NCBI GenBank assembly: GCA_017503135.1
Contig: JAFVTQ010000002.1
Coordinates: forward strand, 62,001-126,000
DNA: 64,000 nucleotides
Reading direction: 5' to 3'
DNA from: Clostridia bacterium
GTDB taxonomy: Bacteria > Bacillota > Clostridia > Oscillospirales > Acutalibacteraceae
Shown here: one piece after another, positions 26,338 to 35,933 of the stretch
Layout of the letters: each line of letters opens with the position of its first letter
How positions within the stretch are numbered: position 1 is the stretch's first letter
The notes under the pieces: generated by a model
Seen by the model: only the letters and a program-made list of their open reading frames with translations
Databases searched by the model: none
What the model was told of the DNA's origin: nothing
Program-made: the position numbers and the translations under genes

Positions 26338-27612
26338 TTATAATTTGCTTCTTAAATCTTCTGACAACATTTTATTGTAATCAGCTTTATTGTGATATTT
26401 TTTACCACATTCATAGCCTTTTAATGCTATTTCATTTAATTTATTGTTATTATTTATAACTTCATTAAGTTTGTTTATTAAATCTTCCTTATTATCTGCA
26501 ACAATGGCGCAATTATTTCTAATTAAATGTTCAATAGATGCAACATCGTTTGGCCCTACTGCAAGAATTGGTCTTGCCATTTTTAGATAGTCAACAATTT
26601 TTGTTGAAAACGATTGTCTGACACATAACTTATATTGCAGGGATAAGGATTCAACATGAACTAAAATATCTGCTTCACTCTGAATTCTTGGAATTTCACT
26701 CGATGAGATAAATCCCATAATTTTTGAAGAGCCTTCAATATTAAGCGCATTACTGATTTCATCAGTTATAAGACCACCTGTATATATTTTAAGTTGTGCC
26801 TTTACGCCGTCTTTATTGATTTCCTTTAAAGCATCAGCAATAATCGCAAGAGATTTCCAACGATTTGTACCAATATTACCGGTAAACAACAGTTGCAATG
26901 GTTTGCCATATTCTTCTTTAACCCTGGCTGGTTCGTCAAAATTTGCTGACTTGGTTAATATCTTGCAAGGGATTTTGAAAATCTTTTCATATTCTGAACG
27001 CTGAATTTCAGAAATTGTATAAAGAATTTCACACTGTTTTACTACCTTTTTTACCTTTGCTCTGCACATAAAACGGTTAATCCAATAAAATGGCGACAAT
27101 GAAAACTGTTTAAGAGTATAAACATCGTCAGAAACATACCCATACATTGGCACACCAGTATATTTCTTGATAAAGTTTGCAATACGGTTCATATGGCTCA
27201 CATAATAAACCGGTTGAAATATTATATCTGGCTTAAAATCATCAATAAACTTTTTAAGCTCAGGCGATTTCCAACGACCAAATTTCCAAATTAAATCTCT
27301 TGCCCAGAACATAATTATCCATCTTTTTTTGCGGGCAAGATTTGCAGATTTTGGCTCTACAACATCAGTTGGCACACTTTCATCCATAAAAACTTCTTGA
27401 CCTGAAGGTACCTTTGGATTTTTTAGATTTCTAAACATTGATTTTTCAGTAATCTGAAAAAATCTTGATACTAACTTTGTATTTGGTTTGCCATATTTAC
27501 AATAAATATTTGCAATTTCAATATCTTCGATTCCCTCAAAAATATTACCGAAGGAATTGCCGAAGCTGTTATCATTAGTCCAAGGCGTACTGGACAATAT
27601 CAATATTTTCAT
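26338..27612 (-). CDS. Glycosyltransferase (GT4-like)
   Basis: A 424-residue GT-B protein beginning KILILSSTPWTNDNSFGNSFGNIF, a start typical of a Clostridia glycosyltransferase subgroup. The C-terminal half has LLFTGNIGTNRWKSL and the late segment SFSTKIVDYLKMARPILAVG, which fills the donor-site position. It would act in repeat-unit assembly. The ATG at 27612 has AAGGTG nearby. Donor and acceptor cannot be read from the sequence. Confidence 0.77.
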   Translation of the reverse strand: MKILILSSTPWTNDNSFGNSFGNIFEGIEDIEIANIYCKYGKPNTKLVSRFFQITEKSMFRNLKNPKVPSGQEVFMDESVPTDVVEPKSANLARKKRWIIMFWARDLIWKFGRWKSPELKKFIDDFKPDIIFQPVYYVSHMNRIANFIKKYTGVPMYGYVSDDVYTLKQFSLSPFYWINRFMCRAKVKKVVKQCEILYTISEIQRSEYEKIFKIPCKILTKSANFDEPARVKEEYGKPLQLLFTGNIGTNRWKSLAIIADALKEINKDGVKAQLKIYTGGLITDEISNALNIEGSSKIMGFISSSEIPRIQSEADILVHVESLSLQYKLCVRQSFSTKIVDYLKMARPILAVGPNDVASIEHLIRNNCAIVADNKEDLINKLNEVINNNNKLNEIALKGYECGKKYHNKADYNKMLSEDLRSKL

Positions 27613-27630
27613 TACTAAACACCTTTCGAG

Positions 27631-28524
27631 TTAATTCAAATCAATCCAATCGCCTAAGCGCTCTTCCCACTCGCGTGGCTTGAATTCGCCAAAACCTGCG
27701 CCGTGGAAAATTGTGTATTCACCAAAATAAATTTTCCCATTAAGCTCATATAAATCGATTCTAACTTGACGCATGCCCTGAGAAAGTTTTGCTGCGATTT
27801 CCTTCATCTCTTCAAACATCGCGGGTTTTTGAATCTCTTTACCTGATTGAGCATGAATATTTTCAATATCAAGATGATTAAATTTCATATCAAAAAAGTC
27901 AAATTTTACATCTGTATCTCTATCAGTTGCTACAAACATAATCTTTGGCTCACCATTAAAGCAGAAGAATTTATAATCTTCGATACTTTTTTCAGGTGCA
28001 GATTCATCAACCATAAATGCTTCTGCAATTATGTGGCGAGGAAGGTCTTTATATGGATACTCACGGCAAGCATAATAATAATCACGACCTACGCGTCTGT
28101 TAAAATGCTCCCTATATTTTTCCATTTGTTCAGGTGTTATTGATGACTTTGATTTGATTACTCTTGTGCTGCCTGAATCGTGGTTGCATTTTAATACAAA
28201 CTGCTCTGGAAGACTATCAAAATCAATTTCATCAAATGAATCCCAAACCCCGAGAAGTGGGAACAAATGACCTTCACCTAAAACTTCGTCAATATGCTCT
28301 CGCACTGCTAATTTATCAACTAATTTACTGTATTCTGGTCTTTGGTCATTAAGCTTTAACCACTGAAGTTTTTCTGTATATGTTTTAGGATTTTTAAAAT
28401 TCACAAATCTACCAACAGTAAGCAAATAGTGGAGTTGCAAGTATGCTTTATCAGGCATAAATGTCAATAAATATCTTGCATTGCGACGAAAATCCGGTTT
28501 TAATATTTTCTTTAGATTAATCAT
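27631..28524 (-). CDS. TupA-like ATP-grasp protein
   Basis: A 297-residue protein of the ATPgrasp_TupA family. It shows the N-terminal YLLTVGRFVNFKNPKTYTEK region and WLKLNDQRPEYSKLVDK, then the ATP-grasp core: FVLKCNHDSGST, IAEAFM, DYKFFCFNGEPK and VRIDLYELNGKIYFGE with acidic metal ligands. TupA is linked to teichuronopeptide synthesis, in which amino acids and uronic acids are combined. ATP-grasp enzymes form amide or similar bonds. In this operon, rich in uronic-acid enzymes, attachment of an amino acid to a uronate carboxyl is a reasonable inference, but related proteins are also annotated as glycosyltransferases. GAGGT precedes ATG 28524. Confidence 0.8.
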   Translation of the reverse strand: MINLKKILKPDFRRNARYLLTFMPDKAYLQLHYLLTVGRFVNFKNPKTYTEKLQWLKLNDQRPEYSKLVDKLAVREHIDEVLGEGHLFPLLGVWDSFDEIDFDSLPEQFVLKCNHDSGSTRVIKSKSSITPEQMEKYREHFNRRVGRDYYYACREYPYKDLPRHIIAEAFMVDESAPEKSIEDYKFFCFNGEPKIMFVATDRDTDVKFDFFDMKFNHLDIENIHAQSGKEIQKPAMFEEMKEIAAKLSQGMRQVRIDLYELNGKIYFGEYTIFHGAGFGEFKPREWEERLGDWIDLN

Positions 28525-28529
28525 TGATA

Positions 28530-29495
28530 TTAACCTCGTTTTTCTTTGTTAATTATTTTTAACATTGGCTTTTGGATAAGTGTTGAAATTTTATTAAGCA
28601 TAAATGCCAATACAATAATTACACCAGTAATAAACAACCAATTAAGTGGGAATGGTAAGAAATTAAGTTTTGGAATTATTCCTATCTGAACAAGATATAT
28701 TTCAAGAGTAATTCCAGAAATAAATGTTATGACTGATTTAATCCATTTTGGCAATTTCTCAAGCCAACTGTCAATGGACATAAAGCAACGAAAAGTAACC
28801 GTTAGTAATGCAAATAGAACAATTTGATTTATAATCTGCAAACTTGCGATACTGTCAACTCGGCTGAAAATTAATTTGCTTGCAAAATATCCTACAAATA
28901 AAAATGGTAATAAAACCCACGAAACAATCGATTTTTTATTACGGTATTTTTCTATATTGTCTTTAAAATAAGCCCCTAAAAGCATCGCAAAGAAGAATAA
29001 GAAACGAATCATCGGCTCTCTTACGGTATCGATATGATAATAGGACTTATCATAAATAAACATATAAGTCAAAATCCATACAAGAGCTGTTATCCCCCCT
29101 ATTTTTAATAGGTTGGCTCTTAATTTTTGCGTTCTCATAACAATGTAAAAGGGAATATACAATATTATGATTGAAGACACAAAATGATATTTTGTCGGTA
29201 AAATAAAACTGTCTATAATTCCTTGTATTGAAGGTTCAAAGCTGTGTATTCCAAGCGCAATATATATTGCTGAAATTATAATAAAAGCTGGAAACACTCT
29301 TACAAGTCGTTTACCATACCATTTTGGAAAGCTATTTTTTACATTTGCAAGGCAAAAGCCAGAAACAGCAAAAAATATTACATCACCAAACAGCCCACCG
29401 TTTGCAATTAAGTCGGTTGGATAAACCCCTACATAATGTGAATTTGTAATAATACATGCTGCTAGTGCTCTTAACACTGTTATGAAAAAAATCAT
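28530..29495 (-). CDS. Acyltransferase 3 family membrane protein
   Basis: A 321-residue polytopic protein with about ten helices. It has the acyltransferase-3 pattern of RALAACIITNSHYVG in helix 1 (the catalytic His is replaced by or aligned with NSHY), FFAVSGFCL in helix 2 and WYGKRLVRVFPAF after it. Such enzymes move acetyl or similar groups to sugars outside the membrane (OafA, OpgC, WecH relatives). It is slightly shorter than usual (~340). The start has AAGGA upstream. The modified sugar is not known. Confidence 0.83.
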   Translation of the reverse strand: MIFFITVLRALAACIITNSHYVGVYPTDLIANGGLFGDVIFFAVSGFCLANVKNSFPKWYGKRLVRVFPAFIIISAIYIALGIHSFEPSIQGIIDSFILPTKYHFVSSIIILYIPFYIVMRTQKLRANLLKIGGITALVWILTYMFIYDKSYYHIDTVREPMIRFLFFFAMLLGAYFKDNIEKYRNKKSIVSWVLLPFLFVGYFASKLIFSRVDSIASLQIINQIVLFALLTVTFRCFMSIDSWLEKLPKWIKSVITFISGITLEIYLVQIGIIPKLNFLPFPLNWLFITGVIIVLAFMLNKISTLIQKPMLKIINKEKRG

Positions 29496-29507
29496 AATAA
29501 AAAATCC

Positions 29508-30548
29508 TTATACTGTATTGATTTTTGCTGCAATAAAAGCAAATAAACAAGTCAGGCTATAAAGCTTTGCTCGAATTAATTTAAGAGATATTCCCATATA
29601 AAGTCTCTGAAACTTTCCCTCAAAAAATGGTGTTGTTGCACCACTTTTAAGAGCGTCTTGGAATTTCTTATGCTTAAACATTTGCACACATTTTTTTTGA
29701 CGAGCTAAATATGAAGTGTTTTTATCTCCCATTACATTTATCGCAAAAATCAAAAGATTTCTGTAAAGTAATGTTTCTCGTCTGCCTGGAATAAAAGCCT
29801 TATATTTTTCGTTATCAAGATAATTAATAAACTTACTAACCTCATCATCCATTTCAAGAACTGTATCAAAAAAGTTCTCAAAATATGATGTTGAGATGCT
29901 ACCAACACGTTTAAGGTTATTAAGTGATGGCTTTTTATATAGTGATATTTTTTCTGCAACTGCGAAAAAATCAAGGTTAAAGAAAAAGTCTTCTGAAATT
30001 CTGCCAGGAAGATAGCAAATGTTCTTTTCTTTAATAAGCTCCAAATCATAAAGAACTGCTGTTGAACGTCTTGCTCTACCCTTGCCGATAAGCACTTCAA
30101 GTGCAAATATTTTAGGGTCAGCATTAAACATTTCTTCAGTAAAATGTGATGCTTTCACACTTTCTTGTCCATTTTCATATACCTTTATATATGTATTTGG
30201 AAATACAGCAGCACTATTTTCTTTTTCAATAATCCCTACCATATCTGATACTGCATATTCTGCAAGAGTATCGTCAGAATCAAGAAAAACAATATATTTG
30301 CCTTTTGCTTTTTCAATACCTGCATTTCGTGCGCTTGAAAGACCACCATTTGTCTTATGAATAACAGTAATATCATTATTTTCAGTGGCAAGTTCATCGC
30401 AAAGAGCCGGACACCCATCAGGTGAACCATCATCCACAAGAATTATCTCAATATTATCATAAGTCTGTTCAACTGCCGATTTAACGCAATCACGAAGATA
30501 TTTTTCAGTTTTATATACAGGAATTACTAAACTTACGAGTGGGTTCAT
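29508..30548 (-). CDS. Family 2 glycosyltransferase
   Basis: A 346-residue GT-A transferase with VSLVIPVYKTEKYLRDC, VDDGSPDGCP, KTNGGLSSARNAGI and the DXD-like FLDSDDTL. The region beyond 230 is helical and basic, which suits contact with the membrane. Its ATG overlaps the preceding glycosyltransferase stop (TAATG). It is similar in its first 110 residues to the neighbouring GT2 gene at 30548-31603. It would add a sugar to the lipid-linked unit. Confidence 0.87.
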   Translation of the reverse strand: MNPLVSLVIPVYKTEKYLRDCVKSAVEQTYDNIEIILVDDGSPDGCPALCDELATENNDITVIHKTNGGLSSARNAGIEKAKGKYIVFLDSDDTLAEYAVSDMVGIIEKENSAAVFPNTYIKVYENGQESVKASHFTEEMFNADPKIFALEVLIGKGRARRSTAVLYDLELIKEKNICYLPGRISEDFFFNLDFFAVAEKISLYKKPSLNNLKRVGSISTSYFENFFDTVLEMDDEVSKFINYLDNEKYKAFIPGRRETLLYRNLLIFAINVMGDKNTSYLARQKKCVQMFKHKKFQDALKSGATTPFFEGKFQRLYMGISLKLIRAKLYSLTCLFAFIAAKINTV

Positions 30549-31603
30549 TACATACCTCTCTGTTTATTCATAATTTTTCGCATTACAACCGTCATAATGT
30601 AATATAAGTTATACATCTTATATTTTGCAAAGTAAAAAAGAGGACGGAAGTGGATTGGAAGTGCATTTATATTAAAGTGCTTAAAAGCTTCTTTATATAT
30701 TGGTTGATTGAGCGCTGCATATATTTCTTTCATAGCATCTTTACGGTTGCCTGTACGATATGCATTACCACCAATAGGAATAATTGAAAAACACACACGA
30801 GAATAAAATGCCGGCCATAAATGCTCCAATTTATTATCTTCAATAAACTTACGCATACTGTCAAACTGAACAAGCCAGAGTTCAAGAGTTTTTGCACGAT
30901 ACCCTGCTGTTTGCGAACCCACATTAGTTCGTCTGTAATAATAAATTGGTTCATCAAAGAACACTGCATTGTCGCATAAATTCACATATTTTAAGATAAA
31001 GTCTAAACAGTCAGAATAAATTTCTTTTCGACTTATCCACAAAAGTTCATTTTCACGAACAATGCTTGTTTTGTAAAGCTTTGCAGTATCAGTAAGAAAG
31101 GAATCTATGTTTCCTGGTGTTTTGAGACGAGACCCTGTTAAGCCCATTATGTAACCAAGGAGCTTGTTTTTGACATCATTTTTATCAAACACAATTTCTT
31201 TTTCAGGCAAAGGATGTTTAACAGATGTACCAGAGGTTGAAACCTTATAATATGAACCGAACGCAAGGTCTGTATTGTGACTTTCAACATACGAATAGAG
31301 TTTTTCGCACGCATCTAACGGAAGCCAATCGTCACTTTCAAGAAATGTAAAGTAATCAGAAGTTACTGCATCTGTGCCAACATTTCTTGCATCGCAAACA
31401 CCACCATTGGCTTTATGAATAACTTTAACACGGCTATCTTTAGTTGCATATTCATCACAAATTTGAGGACTTGAATCAGTCGCTCCATCATCAACAAGGA
31501 TTATTTCTATATCACTCATTGTCTGATTAACTGCACTGTCAATACATTCGCGAAGATATTCTTCTGCATTATATATTGGAATAATGACGCTTAATTTTGC
31601 CAT
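30548..31603 (-). CDS. Family 2 glycosyltransferase
   Basis: A 351-residue GT-A transferase: KLSVIIPIYNAEEYLREC, VDDGATDSSP, KANGGVCDARNVG and FLESDDWLP as the metal site (ESDD in place of DSDD). The C-terminal half has a YYYRRTNVGSQT motif common in capsule transferases. Its ATG overlaps the WbpP-like epimerase stop (TAATG). It acts in the cytoplasm on the undecaprenyl-linked chain; donor unknown, with UDP-GalNAc(A) plausible from the neighbours. Confidence 0.87.
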   Translation of the reverse strand: MAKLSVIIPIYNAEEYLRECIDSAVNQTMSDIEIILVDDGATDSSPQICDEYATKDSRVKVIHKANGGVCDARNVGTDAVTSDYFTFLESDDWLPLDACEKLYSYVESHNTDLAFGSYYKVSTSGTSVKHPLPEKEIVFDKNDVKNKLLGYIMGLTGSRLKTPGNIDSFLTDTAKLYKTSIVRENELLWISRKEIYSDCLDFILKYVNLCDNAVFFDEPIYYYRRTNVGSQTAGYRAKTLELWLVQFDSMRKFIEDNKLEHLWPAFYSRVCFSIIPIGGNAYRTGNRKDAMKEIYAALNQPIYKEAFKHFNINALPIHFRPLFYFAKYKMYNLYYIMTVVMRKIMNKQRGM

Positions 31604-32577
31604 TACAAATTCTCCTTATACCACTCGATTGCGAGTTTGATGCCGTCTTGGAAGCTATAATCAGGGTCATAGCCCAAAAGGCGCTTTGCTTTTGAAATAT
31701 CCGCATTACTATGTTTAATATCGCCTTTACGGTCAGGGCCAAAGTTTGGCTCAATATCAACACCAAGAGCCTTTGTAAGACCATAGTAAATGTCAATTAA
31801 ATATTCACGGCCGCCATATGCGATGTTATAAGCCTCACCTGCTGCCTCACTTGATGCAAGACAAGCTTTAAGGTTAGCTTCAATAACATTTTCGATATAT
31901 GTAAAGTCACGGCTTTGTTTACCATCACCATTGATTGTTGGTGTTTCGCCGTTAAGAAGTTGTTTTAAGAACTTTGGAATAACTGCCGCATAAGCACCGT
32001 CTGGGTCCTGACGACGACCGAACACATTGAAATAACGCATACCATAAGTGTCAAGACCATAATGCATTGTATACATCTTAGCCCATTCCTCATCACATCT
32101 CTTAGTAACTGCATAAGGTGAAAGAAGGTTACCCTCTCTACCTTCTGTTTTTGGAAGGTTTGGTTCATCCCCATAAACTGATGAACTTGAAGCATAAACA
32201 AATTTCTTAACACCGCACTGACGTGCTGCTTCAAGCATATTGAGAGTGCCTTCGATATTGTTCTTGCAATAGAACAAAGGCATTTCGATTGAACGAGGAA
32301 CGCTACCCCATGCAGCTTGGTTGAGAACATAATCTACGCCCTCACAAGCCTTCATACAAGTATCAAGGTCCTTAATATCACCTTTTATAAATGTATAGTT
32401 AGGGTTGTCAATAAACATATCAACATTCTTTTGTTTGCCTGTTGAAAGGTCGTCAAGTGCCTTTACTTTATAGCCCATATCAAGTATTGCTTCACAAAGG
32501 TTTGAGCCGATAAAGCCCGCTGCACCTGTTACCAAGAACACTGAATTTTCAGGAAATTTTAAGTGTTTGTATCCCAT
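31603..32577 (-). CDS. WbpP/TviC-like UDP-N-acetylhexosamine 4-epimerase
   Basis: A 324-residue extended SDR with GAAGFIGSN (18-26), LNQAAWGSVPRSIEMP, ASSSSVYGDEPNLPK and YAVTKRCDE as the Tyr/Lys pair. The AAWGSVPRS and DPDGAYAAVIPKF motifs mark the WbpP/TviC/Gne group that interconverts UDP-GlcNAc and UDP-GalNAc (or their acids). It sits directly after a TviB/WbpO-like dehydrogenase, the same pair that makes UDP-GalNAcA for the Vi antigen. GGAG precedes ATG 32577. Confidence 0.87.
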   Translation of the reverse strand: MGYKHLKFPENSVFLVTGAAGFIGSNLCEAILDMGYKVKALDDLSTGKQKNVDMFIDNPNYTFIKGDIKDLDTCMKACEGVDYVLNQAAWGSVPRSIEMPLFYCKNNIEGTLNMLEAARQCGVKKFVYASSSSVYGDEPNLPKTEGREGNLLSPYAVTKRCDEEWAKMYTMHYGLDTYGMRYFNVFGRRQDPDGAYAAVIPKFLKQLLNGETPTINGDGKQSRDFTYIENVIEANLKACLASSEAAGEAYNIAYGGREYLIDIYYGLTKALGVDIEPNFGPDRKGDIKHSNADISKAKRLLGYDPDYSFQDGIKLAIEWYKENL

Positions 32578-32579
32578 AA

Positions 32580-33899
32580 TTATAATCTCCAGTATTTATA
32601 TCCTGCTGCTTCGTATTCTTTACGGTCAAGAAGACCTTTAATATCAGCAAGTACTTTTGTATTGTTGTCGCCTGCTTTGAACATTTTGTCAAAGTCTGCC
32701 TGTGTTAAATCTTTGAACTGCTCATGTGCAACTGCAAGGATTACTGCATCACAATCTGTAATTGTATTCATATCTACAAATTCCATACCATAAAGATGCT
32801 TTGCTTCGTCTGCATCTGCTGCAGGGTCTGCTACTGTTGCAGTAATGCCATACTCTTTAAGTTCGTTATAAATATCGATAATCTTTGTATTTCTTGTATC
32901 AGGGCAGTTTTCTTTGAACGTGAAACCAAGAATTGCAACTTTTGCAGTTTTGATTGCAACATCTGCCTTAATAAGGTTTTTAACAACACTTTCAGCAACA
33001 TATTTACCCATATCATCATTGATTCTACGACCTGAAAGGATAATCTGGCTATGGTAACCTAACTGCTCCGCCTTATATGTAAGGTAATATGGGTCAACAC
33101 CGATACAGTGACCACCAACAAGACCTGGGAAGAATCCAAGGAAATTCCACTTTGTGCCGGCTGCTTTAAGCACTGACTGTGTATCAATGCCCATCTTGTT
33201 AAAGATGATTGAAAGCTCGTTCATAAATGCGATATTAATGTCGCGTTGGCTGTTTTCGATAACCTTTGCCGCTTCAGCAACCTTAATGCTTTCCGCTCTG
33301 TGAACACCTGCTTCAACAACAAGTTCATAAACCTTTGCGATTTCTTGGAGTGACTCTTCATCCATACCTGAAACAATTTTCACGATTGTTTCAAGTCTAT
33401 GTACTTTATCGCCCGGGTTAATTCTTTCTGGTGAATAACCAACTTTGAAATCCACACCACATTTAAGACCTGATTCCTTTTCAAGAATTGGAATACAGAT
33501 GTCTTCAGTAACGCCAGGATAAACTGTTGATTCATAAACAACGATTGAGCCTTTAGTAAGGTTACGACCAACGATTGTTGAAGCACCCTCAACAGGTGTC
33601 AAATCAGGTGTGTGGTCATCATTAACAGGTGTTGGTACTGCAACAATGTGGAACTTCGCTTCACGAAGCTTTGTTTCATCAGCAGTAAAATCAACCGTAC
33701 AAGCCTTGATTGCATCATCGCCAACCTCATTTGTAGGGTCAATACCATTTTTATAAAGTTCAATTTTTTTAGCGTTAAGGTCAAAGCCCACAACCTTTAC
33801 TTTCTTTGAGAAAGCAACTGCGATAGGCATACCAACATAGCCAAGACCTACAAGAGAGATTTTTTCTTCGCCTTTAAGAATTTTTTCGTAGAGTGACAT
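32580..33899 (-). CDS. WbpO/TviB-like UDP-N-acetylhexosamine 6-dehydrogenase
   Basis: A 439-residue UDP-sugar dehydrogenase that oxidises C6 to a carboxylate in two NAD-linked steps. It has the Rossmann motif VGLGYVGMP (17-25), [11 protein letters not shown], the SPERINPGD motif, the central helix with [14 protein letters not shown] and the catalytic Cys265 in [14 protein letters not shown]. The SPERINPGD and [18 protein letters not shown] pattern is that of UDP-GalNAc/GlcNAc dehydrogenases (WbpO, TviB, VipA) rather than UDP-glucose dehydrogenases. With the epimerase after it, UDP-GalNAcA is the likely product. AAGGAG precedes ATG 33899. Confidence 0.9.
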   Translation of the reverse strand: MSLYEKILKGEEKISLVGLGYVGMPIAVAFSKKVKVVGFDLNAKKIELYKNGIDPTNEVGDDAIKACTVDFTADETKLREAKFHIVAVPTPVNDDHTPDLTPVEGASTIVGRNLTKGSIVVYESTVYPGVTEDICIPILEKESGLKCGVDFKVGYSPERINPGDKVHRLETIVKIVSGMDEESLQEIAKVYELVVEAGVHRAESIKVAEAAKVIENSQRDINIAFMNELSIIFNKMGIDTQSVLKAAGTKWNFLGFFPGLVGGHCIGVDPYYLTYKAEQLGYHSQIILSGRRINDDMGKYVAESVVKNLIKADVAIKTAKVAILGFTFKENCPDTRNTKIIDIYNELKEYGITATVADPAADADEAKHLYGMEFVDMNTITDCDAVILAVAHEQFKDLTQADFDKMFKAGDNNTKVLADIKGLLDRKEYEAAGYKYWRL

Positions 33900-33903
33900 A
33901 CAT

Positions 33904-35010
33904 TTACTCCTTTATTTTAAGATATTCGCACATCTTATTATTGATTTTATTTACTTCAAACTTGCGTCTGCAATATTCATTACTTGCTTTACCCATTGTT
34001 TCAACAAGTTCAGGATTTTTAACAAATTCCATCATTTTTTCAGCAAGCGCTTTGCCGTCTCTTGTTGGAATAAGGAAGCCGTTTATACCATCTTCAACAG
34101 TTTCACGACAACCCGGTGCAGTTGTTGTAATAATTGCTCGACCCATTGACATTGCTTCTTGCACTGTTCTTGGAACACCTTCGCCATAAGATGGTAATAC
34201 AAACACTGAACACTGTTTATAGAAATCAGCGACTGTATCAGTTTCACCAAAATGTTCAATTATACCTTTTTCGACATAGGGTTGTAATTCTTCTTTCGAA
34301 AGTGAATCGTGAATTCCCTCACAAGCACCCAAAAGCATAAATCTTACTTCAGGATGTTTTTCTTTTACTATTGTGCATGCTTCAAGATATTCGCGAATAC
34401 CCTTGAAATACATAACTCTTGACAGCATAAAGAAAGTAAGCTGTTCAGGAAGTGGTGCTAATGGGAAACGTTCCATATTAACACCTGAACCGTCTATAAG
34501 CTTGCATTTTTCTTCTTTAAGAATTTTTTCATTAACAAAAGTGTTCTTATCGTCAACATTCTGGAAAATTGCAACATCTGCACAAGCAAATGCAATTCTG
34601 TATAGCATTGAGATAACCACTTTAACAAGCTTCGCTTTTGTGCTTTGTGCAGCAAATGCATAACCGGCACCTGTTACCATACCAACTTTGTGTGGCACAC
34701 CGGCAAGTCTGCCTGCGATTGAGCCATAAATTACCGGTTTTGATGTGTAACCTAAAATTATATCTGGCTTTTCCTTTTTGAAAAGTTTGCGAAGCTCATT
34801 CATATATTTCAAATCCTTAAAAGGATTCAAGGTATTTTTGTCCATTGGAATTTCAACGAATCTTGCACCTAATGCTTCAACCTTATCAACATTATCACGG
34901 TTGGGGCCGGTAATTACTACCTCATAACCACTTGCGATAATCTTTTTAACAAGGTCACCTCGAAAATTATAAGCTGTTCTGTTTTTTGGGGAAATTAAAA
35001 TGAATTTCAT
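33904..35010 (-). CDS. Family 4 glycosyltransferase (PglA-like)
   Basis: A 368-residue GT-B transferase: [20 protein letters not shown] at the start, [14 protein letters not shown], then the donor half with [17 protein letters not shown] and [21 protein letters not shown] (E-x7-E). The N-terminal half resembles PglA-type transferases that add the second sugar (HexNAc) after the priming phosphoglycosyl transferase. That fits its place near the priming gene. The ATG overlaps the hydroxyacid dehydrogenase stop (ATGA). Confidence 0.85.
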   Translation of the reverse strand: MKFILISPKNRTAYNFRGDLVKKIIASGYEVVITGPNRDNVDKVEALGARFVEIPMDKNTLNPFKDLKYMNELRKLFKKEKPDIILGYTSKPVIYGSIAGRLAGVPHKVGMVTGAGYAFAAQSTKAKLVKVVISMLYRIAFACADVAIFQNVDDKNTFVNEKILKEEKCKLIDGSGVNMERFPLAPLPEQLTFFMLSRVMYFKGIREYLEACTIVKEKHPEVRFMLLGACEGIHDSLSKEELQPYVEKGIIEHFGETDTVADFYKQCSVFVLPSYGEGVPRTVQEAMSMGRAIITTTAPGCRETVEDGINGFLIPTRDGKALAEKMMEFVKNPELVETMGKASNEYCRRKFEVNKINNKMCEYLKIKE

Positions 35011-35924
35011 TTTGTTACTTCTTTCATATATGTATTAAGATTTTTGTAAACTAAATTAAATAATCTCTCGTTGTTTTTTTGTGATACAAAGGAATTATGT
35101 GGTGTAATAATTACATTCGGTAAAGACCAAAGTTCACTGTTTTCATATAACGGCTCTGTGTTGAAAACATCAAGCACCGCACCACCAAGTTTGCCGTTTT
35201 TAAGTACATCTATCAAATCATCTTCATTCACAATTGCGCCCCTTGCGATATTTACAAGAATTGCATCGTTCTTAAACTGTGAAAGCATTTCTTTATTAAA
35301 CATATTTTGTGTTTCGTTAGTAAGTGGAAGTGTGAGAATTACAACATCTGCATTTTTAACCGCTTTTGCAACATTATTTATAGTATAGTAGCTATCAAAC
35401 AAAACGCTTGTTGGTTTTACTATATCAACTGCGATAATTTCTGTTGCAAAGGGCTTAAACATTTTTGCACATTCAGTACCAACGCTACCACAACCTACAA
35501 TACAGATTGTACTTCCTGATAATTCTTTTATATTTCTGTCTTTTACCCATTTATGATTTTTTTGATTATCATAAAAGTTGTTTGCGTGTTTATATAATGC
35601 AAGCACACCTGTAAGTGCCCATTCAGACATTGGAGTGCTATATACTCCCCTTGCGTTGCAAAGTGTAATACTTTTTTCTTTCATTTTATCAACTGGCACG
35701 CGGTCAAGCCCTGCACTTGTAAGTTGAATGAATTTAAGGTTAGGGAACTTGTCCAAATCATTATAAAGAAACAAGCCATTGCAGATAATAGCTTCTGCTT
35801 CAAACATTTCTGCTGACAAAGGTTCATTTTCCATTTTCTGAAACATAACTTCACAGCCGAGCTTTTCTATATTCATTTTTTGTTCTGCTGTGCAATTAAA
35901 AGCACCTGTCATTAAAAGTTTCAT
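35007..35924 (-). CDS. D-2-hydroxyacid dehydrogenase family protein
   Basis: A 305-residue NAD-binding D-isomer 2-hydroxyacid dehydrogenase. It has CIVGCGSVGTECAKMFKPF (Rossmann motif), an LPLTNETQNMF segment, NIARGAIVNEDDL with the catalytic Arg, and ITPHNSF with the active-site His. It reduces a 2-keto acid or oxidises a 2-hydroxy acid. It lies right after the HpcH/HpaI-type aldolase, so the two may make and then reduce an aldol product, for example a small hydroxy-acid decoration of the polysaccharide. That link is inference. AAGGA precedes ATG 35924. Confidence 0.83.
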   Translation of the reverse strand: MKLLMTGAFNCTAEQKMNIEKLGCEVMFQKMENEPLSAEMFEAEAIICNGLFLYNDLDKFPNLKFIQLTSAGLDRVPVDKMKEKSITLCNARGVYSTPMSEWALTGVLALYKHANNFYDNQKNHKWVKDRNIKELSGSTICIVGCGSVGTECAKMFKPFATEIIAVDIVKPTSVLFDSYYTINNVAKAVKNADVVILTLPLTNETQNMFNKEMLSQFKNDAILVNIARGAIVNEDDLIDVLKNGKLGGAVLDVFNTEPLYENSELWSLPNVIITPHNSFVSQKNNERLFNLVYKNLNTYMKEVTK

Positions 35925-35933
35925 AGTTTTTCC

